Assembly: GCF_023073355.1 (NCBI RefSeq)
Contig: NZ_JADPJI010000002.1
Coordinates: 992,001 to 1,056,000, forward strand
Reading direction: 5' to 3'
Source: Bradyrhizobium sp. 199
Lineage (GTDB): Bacteria > Pseudomonadota > Alphaproteobacteria > Rhizobiales > Xanthobacteraceae
DNA: 64,000 nucleotides
The translations under genes were made by a program, and so were the position numbers. Below, one piece after another: positions 41,215 through 50,001 of this stretch (its first letter is position 1; each line of letters starts with the position of its first letter). Below the pieces are notes generated by a model. That model ran no database searches and was not told where the DNA came from. It was given only the letters and a program-made list of their open reading frames with translations.

Positions 41215-42389
41215 GCAAAGTCATGACCAAGCCAAGCAACCCTAACATCCTTTGGTTCCTGCCGACCCACGGCGACGGCCGCTATCTCGGCACCGGCATC
41301 GGCGGCCGCGAGGTCAACTTCAACTATCTGCGCCAGATCGCGCAGGCTGCCGACCAGCTCGGCTATTTCGGCGTGCTGCTGCCGACCGGACGATCTTGCG
41401 AGGATTCCTGGATCGTCGCATCCTCGGTCGCACCGTTTACCGAGCGGCTGCGCTACCTCGTGGCTGTCAGGCCTGGCCTGCAATCGCCGAGCGTGGCCGC
41501 GCGCATGACGGCGACGCTCGACCGCATCACGAACGGTCGGCTCCTCGTCAACGTCGTCACCGGCGGCGATCCCGTCGAGAACAAGGGCGACGGCATCTTC
41601 CTGTCCCATGACGAGCGTTACGAGGTCACCCGCGAGTTCCTGGGCGTCTATAGCGACCTGCTCGCCGGCAAGACCGTCGACGTCGAAGGCAAGCACATCC
41701 ATGTCGAGGGCGGCAAGCTCTTGTTCCCGCCGGTGCAATCGCCGCGGCCTCCATTGTATTTCGGCGGCTCGTCCGATGCCGGTATCGACGTCGCGGTCGA
41801 CACCGTCGACAACTATCTCACCTGGGGCGAGCCGCCGGCGCTGGTGGCCGAGAAGATCGCGAAGGTGAGGGAGGCAGCCAGCCAGCGCGGCAGAAAACTC
41901 TCCTTCGGCATTCGCCTTCATGTGATCGTCCGCGAGAGCAATGAAGCGGCCTGGCGCGCGGCGAACGAGCTGATCAAGCATGTCAGTGACGACACCATTG
42001 CGCTCGCGCAGAAGAACTTTGCCCGCATGGACTCCGTCGGCCAGCAGCGCATGGCGCAGCTGCATGGCGGCAAGCGCGACAAGCTCGAGATTGCCCCGAA
42101 CCTGTGGGCCGGCGTCGGTCTCGTGCGCGGCGGCGCCGGCACGGCGCTGGTCGGCGATGCCGAGACGGTCGCGGCGCGCATCAGGGAGTATCAGGAGATC
42201 GGTATCGATACCTTCATCATGTCCGGCTATCCGCATCTCGAGGAAGCCTATCGCTTCGCCGAGCTGGTGTTCCCGCTGCTCGCGCTGGAGCAACCGAGCA
42301 ACGTGACCAAGCTGCATTTCAACGGCGGTCCGTTCGGCGAGACGGTCGGCAGCGATTTCCGTCCTCAGCACCGGGTGTCACAGTCATGA
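41211..42389 (+). CDS. ssuD: FMNH2-dependent alkanesulfonate monooxygenase
   Basis: 392 residues with a GTG start overlapping the previous stop (or ATG at 41223, [18 protein letters not shown]). It cleaves the C-S bond of alkanesulfonates with O2 and FMNH2, giving aldehyde and sulfite, in the cytoplasm. Signs: [49 protein letters not shown] and [18 protein letters not shown] are the SsuD TIM-barrel loops. The FMNH2 comes from the flavin reductase encoded at the operon end. Stop overlaps ssuC by ATGA. Confidence 0.94.
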   Translation: MSKVMTKPSNPNILWFLPTHGDGRYLGTGIGGREVNFNYLRQIAQAADQLGYFGVLLPTGRSCEDSWIVASSVAPFTERLRYLVAVRPGLQSPSVAARMTATLDRITNGRLLVNVVTGGDPVENKGDGIFLSHDERYEVTREFLGVYSDLLAGKTVDVEGKHIHVEGGKLLFPPVQSPRPPLYFGGSSDAGIDVAVDTVDNYLTWGEPPALVAEKIAKVREAASQRGRKLSFGIRLHVIVRESNEAAWRAANELIKHVSDDTIALAQKNFARMDSVGQQRMAQLHGGKRDKLEIAPNLWAGVGLVRGGAGTALVGDAETVAARIREYQEIGIDTFIMSGYPHLEEAYRFAELVFPLLALEQPSNVTKLHFNGGPFGETVGSDFRPQHRVSQS

Positions 42390-43192
42390 GCCTGATCGAC
42401 AGCATCCCGCTTCCGCGCCGCGTTCGCCTGCCGCGGGTCGACGGCCTGATCCAGTGGATCGTGCCGCTGGCCATCATAGCGATCTGGCAGGTCGCGAGCG
42501 TCACCGGTTTCGTGCCGACCCGCGTGCTGCCGGCGCCGAGCGACGTCCTGCTCGCCGGCTGGAAGCTGCTGCTCTCCGGCGAGCTCGTTCGCAACATCTG
42601 GGTCTCGTTCTGGCGGGCATCGATCGGCTTTCTGATCGGCGGCAGCATCGGCTTCGCCTTCGGCCTCGCCAACGGCCTGTCGCAGCTCTCGGCCAAGCTC
42701 ACGGACACCACGCTGCAGATGGTGCGCAACGTGCCGCATCTGGCGCTGATCCCGCTGGTCATTCTGTGGTTCGGCATCGACGAGAGTGCAAAGCTGTTTT
42801 TGGTGGCGCTTGGGGTGTTCTTCCCGATCTATCTCAACACGCTGCACGGTATTCGTACCGTCGATCCGCAGTTGATCGAGATGGGCCGCATCTACGGCAT
42901 GAGAGACGGCGAACTGTTCCGCCGCGTGATCTTCCCGGGCGCGCTGCCCTCGATCTTCGTCGGCATCCGCTTCGCGCTCGGCATCATGTGGCTGACCCTG
43001 ATTGTCGCCGAGACCATCGCGGCATCCTCAGGGCTTGGCTACATGGCGATGCAGGCGCGCGAATTCATGCTGATCGACGTCGTCGTGCTCTCGATCCTGA
43101 TCTACGCCCTGCTCGGCAAGCTTGCCGACAGCGCCTCCCGCGTGCTGGAGCGTTTGACGCTCTCCTGGCACCCCGCCTTTCAGAAACGTTGA
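42386..43192 (+). CDS. ssuC: aliphatic sulfonate ABC transporter permease
   Basis: 268 residues from the ATG at 42386, overlapping the ssuD stop by ATGA. Six TM segments starting at [19 protein letters not shown]. The EAA loop is [20 protein letters not shown], the ATPase contact in SsuC/TauC permeases; upstream are [19 protein letters not shown] and a typical [14 protein letters not shown] end part. It passes the sulfonate from the binding proteins through the inner membrane. Confidence 0.95.
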   Translation: MSLIDSIPLPRRVRLPRVDGLIQWIVPLAIIAIWQVASVTGFVPTRVLPAPSDVLLAGWKLLLSGELVRNIWVSFWRASIGFLIGGSIGFAFGLANGLSQLSAKLTDTTLQMVRNVPHLALIPLVILWFGIDESAKLFLVALGVFFPIYLNTLHGIRTVDPQLIEMGRIYGMRDGELFRRVIFPGALPSIFVGIRFALGIMWLTLIVAETIAASSGLGYMAMQAREFMLIDVVVLSILIYALLGKLADSASRVLERLTLSWHPAFQKR

Positions 43193-43212
43193 GCAGAAAT
43201 ACTGGGAATCCC

Positions 43213-44049
43213 ATGCAGACAGCCGTTCGTAGCTCCCTTCCGGAAACCGAGTTCACCAGTCGCGCCAATTTCGCGCCTCACGCCCGCGTGGTGCGCGAGG
43301 AGCGGGCAGCGCAAACCACCGGCCTGCCGCTCAGCATCCGCGGCTTGCGCAAATCCTTCGGCGACAATGAGGTGCTGCGCGGCATCGACCTGCACATCCC
43401 GGCGGGCCAGTTCGTGGCCATCGTCGGCAAGAGCGGTTGCGGCAAGAGCACGCTGCTCCGCCTCATCGCCGGCCTGGACAGGATCGACGCCGGCAGCATC
43501 AGCTTCGGGCAGGATATCCAGCCCGAGGACATCCGCGTGATGTTCCAGGAGCCGCGGCTCTTGCCCTGGGCGCGCGTACTGGCGAATGTCGAGGTTGGTC
43601 TTGGTCGCGATCGCGCCTCGGCTGATGCGCATGCACGCGCCGAGAAGGCGCTGATCGAGGTGGGGCTCGCCGACAAGCGCGACCAGTGGCCGTCGGTGTT
43701 GTCCGGCGGCCAGAAGCAGCGCGTCGCGCTCGGACGTGCGCTGGTCTCCCGTCCGCGTGTGCTCGCCTTCGACGAGCCGCTGGGCGCGCTGGACGCACTG
43801 ACCCGGATCTCGATGCAGCGCCTGCTGGAGCGCGTCTGGCGCGACCAGGGCTTTACCGCGATCCTCGTTACCCACGATGTCTCCGAAGCGGTCGCGTTGG
43901 CGGATCGCGTGCTCGTCATCGAGGACGGCCGCATCGCCCACGACGTCACGGTTAACGCAGGCAGGCCGCGGCAGCGCGGTTCGGCCGAGCTTGCCGGCCT
44001 CGAAGGCTCGATCCTGAGCCACCTGTTGTCGGCGGACGATCGTACCTAA
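43213..44049 (+). CDS. ssuB: aliphatic sulfonate ABC transporter ATPase
   Basis: 278 residues from the ATG at 43213, 20 bases after ssuC. Walker [15 protein letters not shown]-loop [11 protein letters not shown], signature [15 protein letters not shown], Walker [15 protein letters not shown] and H-loop LVTHDVSEA are all intact. An N-terminal extension of about 40 residues ([14 protein letters not shown]) precedes the domain. The EPRLLPW form of the Q-loop is typical of SsuB and TauB. It powers import of sulfonates. Confidence 0.95.
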   Translation: MQTAVRSSLPETEFTSRANFAPHARVVREERAAQTTGLPLSIRGLRKSFGDNEVLRGIDLHIPAGQFVAIVGKSGCGKSTLLRLIAGLDRIDAGSISFGQDIQPEDIRVMFQEPRLLPWARVLANVEVGLGRDRASADAHARAEKALIEVGLADKRDQWPSVLSGGQKQRVALGRALVSRPRVLAFDEPLGALDALTRISMQRLLERVWRDQGFTAILVTHDVSEAVALADRVLVIEDGRIAHDVTVNAGRPRQRGSAELAGLEGSILSHLLSADDRT

Positions 44050-44082
44050 ATACAGGGAACCCCGTCCTGGGGGAGCAACGCC

Positions 44083-44664
44083 ATGAATGTAGTGCCCCGC
44101 GATCTCATGACTGAAATCCCCGTCTCGCCCGCCGATTTCCGCGGCGCCATGCGCCATCTCACCGGCGGCGTCAGCGTCATCACCGCCGGGCGGGGCAAGG
44201 ACATCACCGGCATGACGGTGACCTCGGTGACCTCGCTGTCGGTCGAGCCGCCGACGCTGCTGGTCAGCATCAATCGCGACGCCTCGTCCTTTCCGCTGAT
44301 CCGCCGCTACGGTGCTTTCGGCGTGAACATGCTCAATGCCGATCAGCTTGAAATCGCCGAGCGCTTTGCTGGCAAGGGCGGGCTGAAAGGTGCTGATCGT
44401 TTCGCGGGTGCCAAATGGGTAACGGCGGTCTCGGGTGTGCCGCTCCTGGTCGGCGCGCTGTCGGCCTTCGATTGCGAAGTCGAGGAGATCGTCGAACGCC
44501 ACTCGCACGGCATCGTCATCGGTCGTGTCAGAGACATCAAGAGTTCGACCCGCACCGCTGCGCTGGCCTATTGGCACGGCCAGTATGTCGCGGTCGACCA
44601 GGATGAGGACGCGGCCAGGCTCGCCGATGTCAGCCTTCCCGCGCGCGGCCGGCGCGGCGTCTGA
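44083..44664 (+). CDS. flavin reductase family protein (FMN reductase of the sulfonate operon)
   Basis: 193 residues from the ATG at 44083 with GGGGGAG 7 bases upstream. It is the HpaC/flavin_reduct fold: FRGAMRHLTGGVSVITAGR, GMTVTSVTSLSVEPPTLLVS, GAFGVNMLNADQLEIAERFA and the C-terminal ALAYWHGQY. It supplies FMNH2 to SsuD. This differs from the SsuE (flavodoxin-like) reductase of E. coli, so the partner has been exchanged. Last gene of the operon. Confidence 0.88.
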   Translation: MNVVPRDLMTEIPVSPADFRGAMRHLTGGVSVITAGRGKDITGMTVTSVTSLSVEPPTLLVSINRDASSFPLIRRYGAFGVNMLNADQLEIAERFAGKGGLKGADRFAGAKWVTAVSGVPLLVGALSAFDCEVEEIVERHSHGIVIGRVRDIKSSTRTAALAYWHGQYVAVDQDEDAARLADVSLPARGRRGV

Positions 44665-44761
44665 TCGCCGCCCGAAGCGGGCGCAGAGGCTGGCCTTTTC
44701 CCCGTCATCGCTCTAGAAGCGCCCTGAGCCTTCCCGTTCGGGGCGGCCATGGAGCGGATCG

Positions 44762-44920
44762 ATGAAGCGCATCGCGACCTTCGCCTTCTACGCCGTCGGC
44801 GCGCTCGCGATCGCCTATCTCGCGCTCTATGCCTACGCGATGTTCTCAGGTCAGCCCGTGATCATTCCCGGCGACCCCATCCACATCTTCCGCAAGCCCG
44901 ACGCACCGAGTTATTCGTGA
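44762..44920 (+). CDS. small single-TM protein, 52 aa
   Basis: A 52-residue ORF starting MKRIATFAFYAVGALAIAYL with GGAGCGGATCG just before the ATG. One TM helix (TFAFYAVGALAIAYLALYAYAMF) spans residues 5-27, followed by a short polar tail (GQPVIIPGDPIHIFRKPD). It begins 97 bases after the flavin reductase gene. It fits a real membrane microprotein; function unknown. Confidence 0.55.
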   Translation: MKRIATFAFYAVGALAIAYLALYAYAMFSGQPVIIPGDPIHIFRKPDAPSYS

Positions 44921-44938
44921 CGTCTCGGGCGGTCTCGT

Positions 44939-45018
44939 CGGGTGGGCAAAAGCGCACTTGCGCCGTGCCCACCATCTTCGGCAATGACCGCTGTGGTGGG
45001 CATGCTTCGCTTTGCCCC
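44939..45018. repeat. palindromic intergenic repeat, family C, copy 3
   Basis: GGTGGGCAAAAGCGCACTTG at the left and GTGGGCATGCTTCGCTTTGCCCC at the right, as in the copies near 14066 and 24886. It lies between convergent genes. Confidence 0.6.
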
Positions 45019-45032
45019 TAGGGCACCTGTGG

Positions 45033-46181
45033 TTACCCCCTCAAAATCGCCAGCGCCAGCGTCTGCGCGCGCGGCACGATGCTGTCGAGTTCGAGATATT
45101 CCTCCGGTGTGTGCGCGAGCCCGCCGACGGGACCGAGGCCGCAGATGGTCGGCGTGCCCACGGCGGCGGTGAAGCCGGAATCGGCGCAGCCACCGGAGAA
45201 CTCGCCCTGGAGCGTGGTGAGGCCGGCCTGCCTTGCAGCCGTCTGGTAGCTTTCGAACAGTGCTTTCGACTCCGCGCTCTGCACCACCGGCACGAACTCG
45301 CCCTTGATCGTCAGCGTTGCGCTCGTGCCCGGCACGTAAGATGTCGCGACGATCGTCTCGATCGCTTCCATCACCCTCGCGCGATCCGTCGGATCGACAT
45401 AACGCAGGTCGATCTGGCCTTCGGCGGAGGGCGCCGTGGTGTTGACGGACTGCCCGCCCGAGACGAGACCGACATTCAGCGTAATGCCCTTGTCGAGATC
45501 GGTGAGCGCGTGGATCTGGACGATCTTGTGCGCGAGCTCGCCGATCGCGCTGACGCCCGCGGCGAAATTGGCGCCCGAATGCGCGGCTTTGCCGGTGATC
45601 GCCAAATGCATGAAAATGCCGCCCTTGCGCCCCGTCACGACGTTGCCGGTGGGGCGGCCCGGCTCGGAATTGAACACGGCGCGGGCGGCGCGGCCTTCGC
45701 GCTCGATCACAGGCCGGGAGGAGGGCGAGCCGATCTCCTCGTCCGAGGTGATCAGCAGCTTGATCGGATGCGGGTTGCCGCCGAACTTGTGGAAGGCGGT
45801 TGCGACGAACACGTTCATGACGAGACCGGATTTCATGTCGGCGACACCAGGGCCATAGGCGCGGCCATCCCTAATGGTGAACGGACGGCGACCGGCCTCG
45901 CCCTTGCCGAACACGGTGTCACGATGCCCCATCAACAGCACCGGCCTTTCGTTGCTGCCGGGCTTTGCCACCTCGGCATGGATCGCGTCGCCGAAGGCGT
46001 CGTGGCTCTCGCGCCGGAACGGAATGCCGTGCTCGGCAAAATGCCGCTCGAACCGCGCCCCGACCGTATCGACGCCTTCCTTGTCGTAGGAGCCGGAATC
46101 GATGTTCACGACATCGCGGAGCAGATCGATCATCGCCTGCCGCTGTGCCGCCAGCCAGTCCGTGATTTGAGCTTCAGACAT
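45033..46181 (-). CDS. M20 family metallopeptidase (glutamate carboxypeptidase-like)
   Basis: 382 residues from the ATG at 46181 (MSEAQITDWLAAQRQAM). Zinc site residues can be placed: His in LLMGHRDTVFG, Asp in GPGVADMKSG, the general base Glu-Glu in SDEEIGS, Glu in FNSEPGRP and His in GLAHTPEEYL. It has the CPG2-like arrangement, with the dimerisation domain from GGIFMHLAITGKAAHSGANF. It removes C-terminal glutamate from peptides or folate-like compounds in family members; the substrate here is unknown. No signal peptide, so cytoplasmic. Confidence 0.88.
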   Translation of the reverse strand: MSEAQITDWLAAQRQAMIDLLRDVVNIDSGSYDKEGVDTVGARFERHFAEHGIPFRRESHDAFGDAIHAEVAKPGSNERPVLLMGHRDTVFGKGEAGRRPFTIRDGRAYGPGVADMKSGLVMNVFVATAFHKFGGNPHPIKLLITSDEEIGSPSSRPVIEREGRAARAVFNSEPGRPTGNVVTGRKGGIFMHLAITGKAAHSGANFAAGVSAIGELAHKIVQIHALTDLDKGITLNVGLVSGGQSVNTTAPSAEGQIDLRYVDPTDRARVMEAIETIVATSYVPGTSATLTIKGEFVPVVQSAESKALFESYQTAARQAGLTTLQGEFSGGCADSGFTAAVGTPTICGLGPVGGLAHTPEEYLELDSIVPRAQTLALAILRG

Positions 46182-46272
46182 GTGGTCCCTTGCGTGGTTG
46201 TCGCGCGGGGTTATAGGGCCTCGCGCGGGCACGACCTAGTCGGAGAATGCGGTGCCGCCATGTGTTCGGCCC

Positions 46273-46360
46273 GTAGCCCGGAAAAGAGCGCAGCGATATC
46301 CGCAGCCACAATGCGGCGCTGCCCGCATATCGCTGCGCTCATGCGGGCTACCGGGTTCAA
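46273..46360. repeat. palindromic intergenic repeat, family J
   Basis: GTAGCCCGGAAAAGAGCGCA and GCTGCGCTCATGCGGGCTAC are complementary ends, with GCAGCGATATCCGC/GCATATCGCTGC inside. It folds into one long hairpin between the M20 and flbD genes. Confidence 0.6.
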
Positions 46361-46414
46361 AAAGTCAGCCGGCTTAGCGGCTCGGCCTTCGCCTTTAGCA
46401 CTACCCGCAAGGAA

Positions 46415-46438
46415 AATGCCCGGGACCGGCCCGGGCAT
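46415..46438 (-). terminator. rho-independent terminator after flbD
   Basis: On the minus strand ATGCCCGGG and CCCGGGCAT flank a CCGGT loop, followed by TTTCC. It is positioned 27 bases after the flbD stop and would end the flagellar operon. Confidence 0.7.
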
Positions 46439-46464
46439 CGCATCCTCAATAATGTCAGAAGCCT

Positions 46465-47850
46465 TTACACTCCGACCATCGGCATCCGCGGATACTCACC
46501 CGGCGTGCCCGCCGGCGGGATCGGGATGCCGCCGTCGGAATATTCGTTGAGCTTGTTGCGCAGCGTGCGGATCGAAATCCCCAGGATGTTGGCGGCATGG
46601 GTGCGATTGCCGAGGCAATGCTTCAGCGTCTCCAGGATCAGGTCGCGCTCGACATCGGCGACGGTGCGTCCCACCAGTGCGCGCGTCACCTGCTCGGCAG
46701 CCATGGTGGCATGCGCCACCGCCGGAGCCGTCTTGGCGAGGTCGAGGCGGTCGCCGTCCGGCGTGATGATCGCGTCGGCCCCGATCTCGTCGCCCTGCGC
46801 CATCAGCACCGCGCGGTGCATGGTGTTTTCGAGCTCGCGAACGTTGCCCTGCCAGCGGTTGGCCGAGAGAACGCGGCGCGCTTCCGCCGAAACAGGGCGC
46901 ATCGGCACGCCGTTGGCCTCGGCATATTTCTTCACGAAATGCTGGGCGAGCTCCAGAATGTCGGCGGGCCGCTCGCGCAGCGGCGGGATCTTGAGGTTCA
47001 CGACGTTGAGGCGGAACAGGAGGTCCTCGCGGAACGTGCCTTCGCGCACGGCCTCGACGAGGTTACGGTTCGAGGTCGCGATGATGCGGATGTCGACCGG
47101 CACGGGCTTGGTGCCGCCGACGCGGTCGATCACACGCTCCTGGATCGCGCGCAGCAGCTTCGATTGCAGGCGGACGTCCATTTCCGAGATTTCGTCGAGC
47201 AGCAGCGTGCCGCCGGTCGCCTCCTCGAACTTGCCGATGCGGCGCGCGATTGCACCGGTGAAGGCGCCCTTCTCGTGGCCGAACAATTCGGATTCCAGGA
47301 GATGCTCAGGGATCGCGGCGCAGTTGATCGAGATGAAGGGACGCTTGGCGCGCGCCGAGCGGGTGTGGACGTAGCGGGCCAGCACCTCCTTGCCGGTGCC
47401 GGACTCGCCGGTGATCATCACTGAGGCGTCGGAGCCCGCGATCTGCTGCGCCAGCTTGATCACCTTCGCCATCGCCTCGTCGCGATAGACCAGCTCGCGG
47501 GAATCATTGGCGACGGCAGCGAGCACCGCGGCGATCAGCTCGGGGTCGGGCGGCAGCGGGATGTATTCCTTGGCGCCGGCATGGATCGCGGCGACTGCCG
47601 CGCGGGCGTCGTTGGTGATGCCGCAGGCGACGATCGGGGCATGGATGTGCTCGGCTTCGAGCCGCATCACGAGGTCGCGGATGTCGAGGGCGACGTCGAC
47701 CAGCAGGAGGTCGGCGCCCTTTCCGCCGCGCAGCACGCGCATCGCCTGCTCGTGATCCTCGGCATGGGTCACGGTGGCGCCGTTGTCCATCGCGATCTTG
47801 GTGGCGGTGGTGAGCTGGCCCTTCAGTGTGCCAACGATGAGAAGCCGCAT
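46465..47850 (-). CDS. flbD: sigma-54-dependent flagellar regulator FlbD
   Basis: 461 residues. N-terminal receiver-like domain (1-120), central AAA+ sigma-54 activator domain with Walker A ITGESGTGKEVLARYVH, GAFTGA in FGHEKGAFTGAIARRIG and Walker B-like GTLLLDEISEMD, and C-terminal Fis-type HTH (LKHCLGNRTHAANILGISI). The receiver keeps Asp52 (LLLVDVALD) but lacks the acidic pocket at its N-terminal strand (LLIVGTLKG), as in Caulobacter FlbD, which is controlled by FliX rather than by phosphorylation. It activates late flagellar genes. Last gene of the fliF operon. Confidence 0.93.
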   Translation of the reverse strand: MRLLIVGTLKGQLTTATKIAMDNGATVTHAEDHEQAMRVLRGGKGADLLLVDVALDIRDLVMRLEAEHIHAPIVACGITNDARAAVAAIHAGAKEYIPLPPDPELIAAVLAAVANDSRELVYRDEAMAKVIKLAQQIAGSDASVMITGESGTGKEVLARYVHTRSARAKRPFISINCAAIPEHLLESELFGHEKGAFTGAIARRIGKFEEATGGTLLLDEISEMDVRLQSKLLRAIQERVIDRVGGTKPVPVDIRIIATSNRNLVEAVREGTFREDLLFRLNVVNLKIPPLRERPADILELAQHFVKKYAEANGVPMRPVSAEARRVLSANRWQGNVRELENTMHRAVLMAQGDEIGADAIITPDGDRLDLAKTAPAVAHATMAAEQVTRALVGRTVADVERDLILETLKHCLGNRTHAANILGISIRTLRNKLNEYSDGGIPIPPAGTPGEYPRMPMVGV

Positions 47851-47908
47851 GTCAGTCTCCTGTCCGTCTGGTCGCGCTGCCGCGCGTCATTCCCTGTTCG
47901 CGTAATTA

Positions 47909-48259
47909 TTACGTGCGTTCGGTCTTGATGATTTCCGTCATGGTCACGCCGAGCTTGTCCTCGACCAGGACGACTTCGCCGCGGGCGACCAGCTTGTTGT
48001 TGACGTAGATGTCGATGGCCTCGCCCACGCGGCGGTCGAGCTCGAGCACGGTGCCGGGCCCGAGCTTCAGGAGCTCACTGACATCCATTTTGGAGCGGCC
48101 GAGCACCGCCGAGACCTGGACCGGCACGTCGAACACGGCCTCGAGGTCGGCGGCGGCGCGCGCCGCATATTCGTCCTCGTTGTAGCCGATGTCCGTGCCG
48201 GCAGGCGGCATCGGGCCGTTGAGATCGGGCAGCGGGACCTGTCCGTCGGTGTCGCTCAT
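47909..48259 (-). CDS. fliN: flagellar motor switch protein FliN
   Basis: 116 residues, a polar N-terminal tail (DTDGQVPLPDLNGPMPP) and a C-terminal SpoA domain: DVPVQVSAVLGRSKMDVSEL, LGPGTVLELDRRVGEAIDIYVNNKLVARGEV and VEDKLGVTMTEI. It forms the lower part of the C-ring with FliG and FliM and binds CheY~P-dependent switch parts and FliH. It starts 3 bases after the fliH stop. Confidence 0.95.
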   Translation of the reverse strand: MSDTDGQVPLPDLNGPMPPAGTDIGYNEDEYAARAAADLEAVFDVPVQVSAVLGRSKMDVSELLKLGPGTVLELDRRVGEAIDIYVNNKLVARGEVVLVEDKLGVTMTEIIKTERT

Positions 48260-48262
48260 GGG

Positions 48263-48886
48263 TTAACTCCCCCTGCGGGACGCGACATAGCGTCCGACCA
48301 TTTCGTCGATCTTGGCCGCGATGGCGCCGCGCTCCAGCACGACGCCGCCATCGGCCCATTCGATCCGGCAGTCGCCGGTGGCAATCTCCGGCTCGGCCAG
48401 GATCACCAGCCGCCCCTCGAAGCCGCTCTGCTTGGCCAGCCGCTCGATCTTTTCGCGGGCGGCCTCGTAGAGCGCATCGTTGATGCGGACGACGAGATGC
48501 GGCGTCGCGACCAGATGCGAGAAGCAGTCCTTGACCAGCGCGACGATCTCGCCGAGCGGCTCGGCGGCGACGAGGTCGGCGCACAGTTTGCGCGCGACCG
48601 CCACCGCGACGTCGACCGCCTCGGTTTCCATCTTGGATTCGATGTTGCCGATACCGGCCGCGATGCCGCGGATGCCGATGTTGATTTCTTCGATGGCGAG
48701 CGCGACGCGGCGGTCGCTCTCGGCCTTGGCTTCGTGCTGGCCGGCGGCAAAGCCTTCCTGATAGGCGCGCGCTTCGGCTTCCGCGATCTTCTGGGCGATC
48801 TCGGCGGCGGTCGCGGCCTTCTCGCGCGTCGCCCGCTCGGGCGCCGCGAAGTCGGTATCGAACAGGAATTTCGCCGGAGCGGCCAT
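48263..48886 (-). CDS. fliH: flagellar assembly protein FliH
   Basis: 207 residues from the ATG at 48886, overlapping the fliG stop (TGATG). Ala/Glu-rich coil in the first 90 residues (AEIAQKIAEAEARAYQEGFAA, QHEAKAESDRRVAL), then the C-terminal part (VARKLCADLVAAEPLGEIVALVKD) that binds FliI. It is the stator-like regulator of the export ATPase FliI at the cytoplasmic base of the flagellum. Family members vary much in sequence; gene order supports the call. Confidence 0.88.
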   Translation of the reverse strand: MAAPAKFLFDTDFAAPERATREKAATAAEIAQKIAEAEARAYQEGFAAGQHEAKAESDRRVALAIEEINIGIRGIAAGIGNIESKMETEAVDVAVAVARKLCADLVAAEPLGEIVALVKDCFSHLVATPHLVVRINDALYEAAREKIERLAKQSGFEGRLVILAEPEIATGDCRIEWADGGVVLERGAIAAKIDEMVGRYVASRRGS

Positions 48887-49983
48887 CAATACACCAGTTC
48901 GTCGTCGGCGCGGTTCTTGGTCAGCATGATCTCGCCCTTGGCGGCGAGGTCCTTGGCGAGGTTGACCAGAAGCGCCTGGGCCTCGTCGACGTCGCGCAGG
49001 CGCACGGGGCCCATCGCTGCCATGTCGTCCTGGAGCATCTTGGCCGCGCGCGAGGACATGTTGCCGAAGAAGAAGTTGCGGACGTCCTCGTTAGCGCTCT
49101 TGAGTGCGACGCCGAGCTTGTCCTTGTCGACGTTGCGCATCAAGGTCTGGGCCGATCCGGAATCGAGCTTCACGAGGTCGTCGAAGGTGAACATCAGCGC
49201 CTTGATGCGCTCGGCCGATTCGCGGTTGTCCTCTTCCAGCGAGGTGATGAAGCGGGTTTCCGTCTGGCGGTCGAAATTGTTGAAGATTTCAGCCATCACC
49301 TCGTGGGCATCGCGGCGGCGGGTCTGGGACAGATTGGACATGAATTCGGTGCGCAGCGTCTTCTCCACGCTCTCGATCACCTCTTTCTGTACCGCTTCCA
49401 TCTTCAGCATGCGGTTGACGACGTCGAGCGCGAGCTCCTCGGGGAAGATGCCGAGCACGCGCGCGGCGTGCTCGGGCTTCAGCTTCGACAGCACCACCGC
49501 GATGGTTTGCGGATATTCGTTCTTGAGGTAGTTGGCGAGGACCTCTTCCTGCACGTTGGAGAGTTTCTCCCACATGTTGCGCCCGGCAGGGCCGCGGATC
49601 TCGTCCATGATGCCATTGACGCGCTCCGGCGGCAGGTATTGCTGCAACAGCCGCTCGGTGGCGTCGAAATTGCCCATCAGGGCACCGGAGGCCGACATGC
49701 GCGAGACGAATTCGAGCAGCATGTCCTCCACGGTGTCGACCTCGACGGTGCCGAGCGTCGACATTTCCAGCGAAAGCTGTCGCACCTCGTCGTCGTCGAG
49801 CAGGCCCCAGATCTTGCCGCCATATTGCTCGCCGAGCGCGAGCATCAGGATGGCGGCGCGCTTCGGTCCGGCCAATTGTTCGGCCGGCTTGCCATCCTTT
49901 GCCCGGGTGTTGGCACGTTGACCGAGCGTGGAGATCACGCTGGTGATGTCGTTGCTGTTGGCGTTTTGCAAGGCGGCGGCCAT
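48886..49983 (-). CDS. fliG: flagellar motor switch protein FliG
   Basis: 365 residues. Three FliG domains: N-terminal ([21 protein letters not shown]), middle with [23 protein letters not shown] [14 protein letters not shown], and C-terminal torque-generating domain ([19 protein letters not shown] and [23 protein letters not shown]). Charged residues for stator contact are present in the last. It links the MS-ring (FliF) to the C-ring. Lies 18 bases after fliF and overlaps fliH by one base. Confidence 0.97.
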   Translation of the reverse strand: MAAALQNANSNDITSVISTLGQRANTRAKDGKPAEQLAGPKRAAILMLALGEQYGGKIWGLLDDDEVRQLSLEMSTLGTVEVDTVEDMLLEFVSRMSASGALMGNFDATERLLQQYLPPERVNGIMDEIRGPAGRNMWEKLSNVQEEVLANYLKNEYPQTIAVVLSKLKPEHAARVLGIFPEELALDVVNRMLKMEAVQKEVIESVEKTLRTEFMSNLSQTRRRDAHEVMAEIFNNFDRQTETRFITSLEEDNRESAERIKALMFTFDDLVKLDSGSAQTLMRNVDKDKLGVALKSANEDVRNFFFGNMSSRAAKMLQDDMAAMGPVRLRDVDEAQALLVNLAKDLAAKGEIMLTKNRADDELVY

Positions 49984-50001
49984 GTCAGATCACTTCTCGT
50001 A

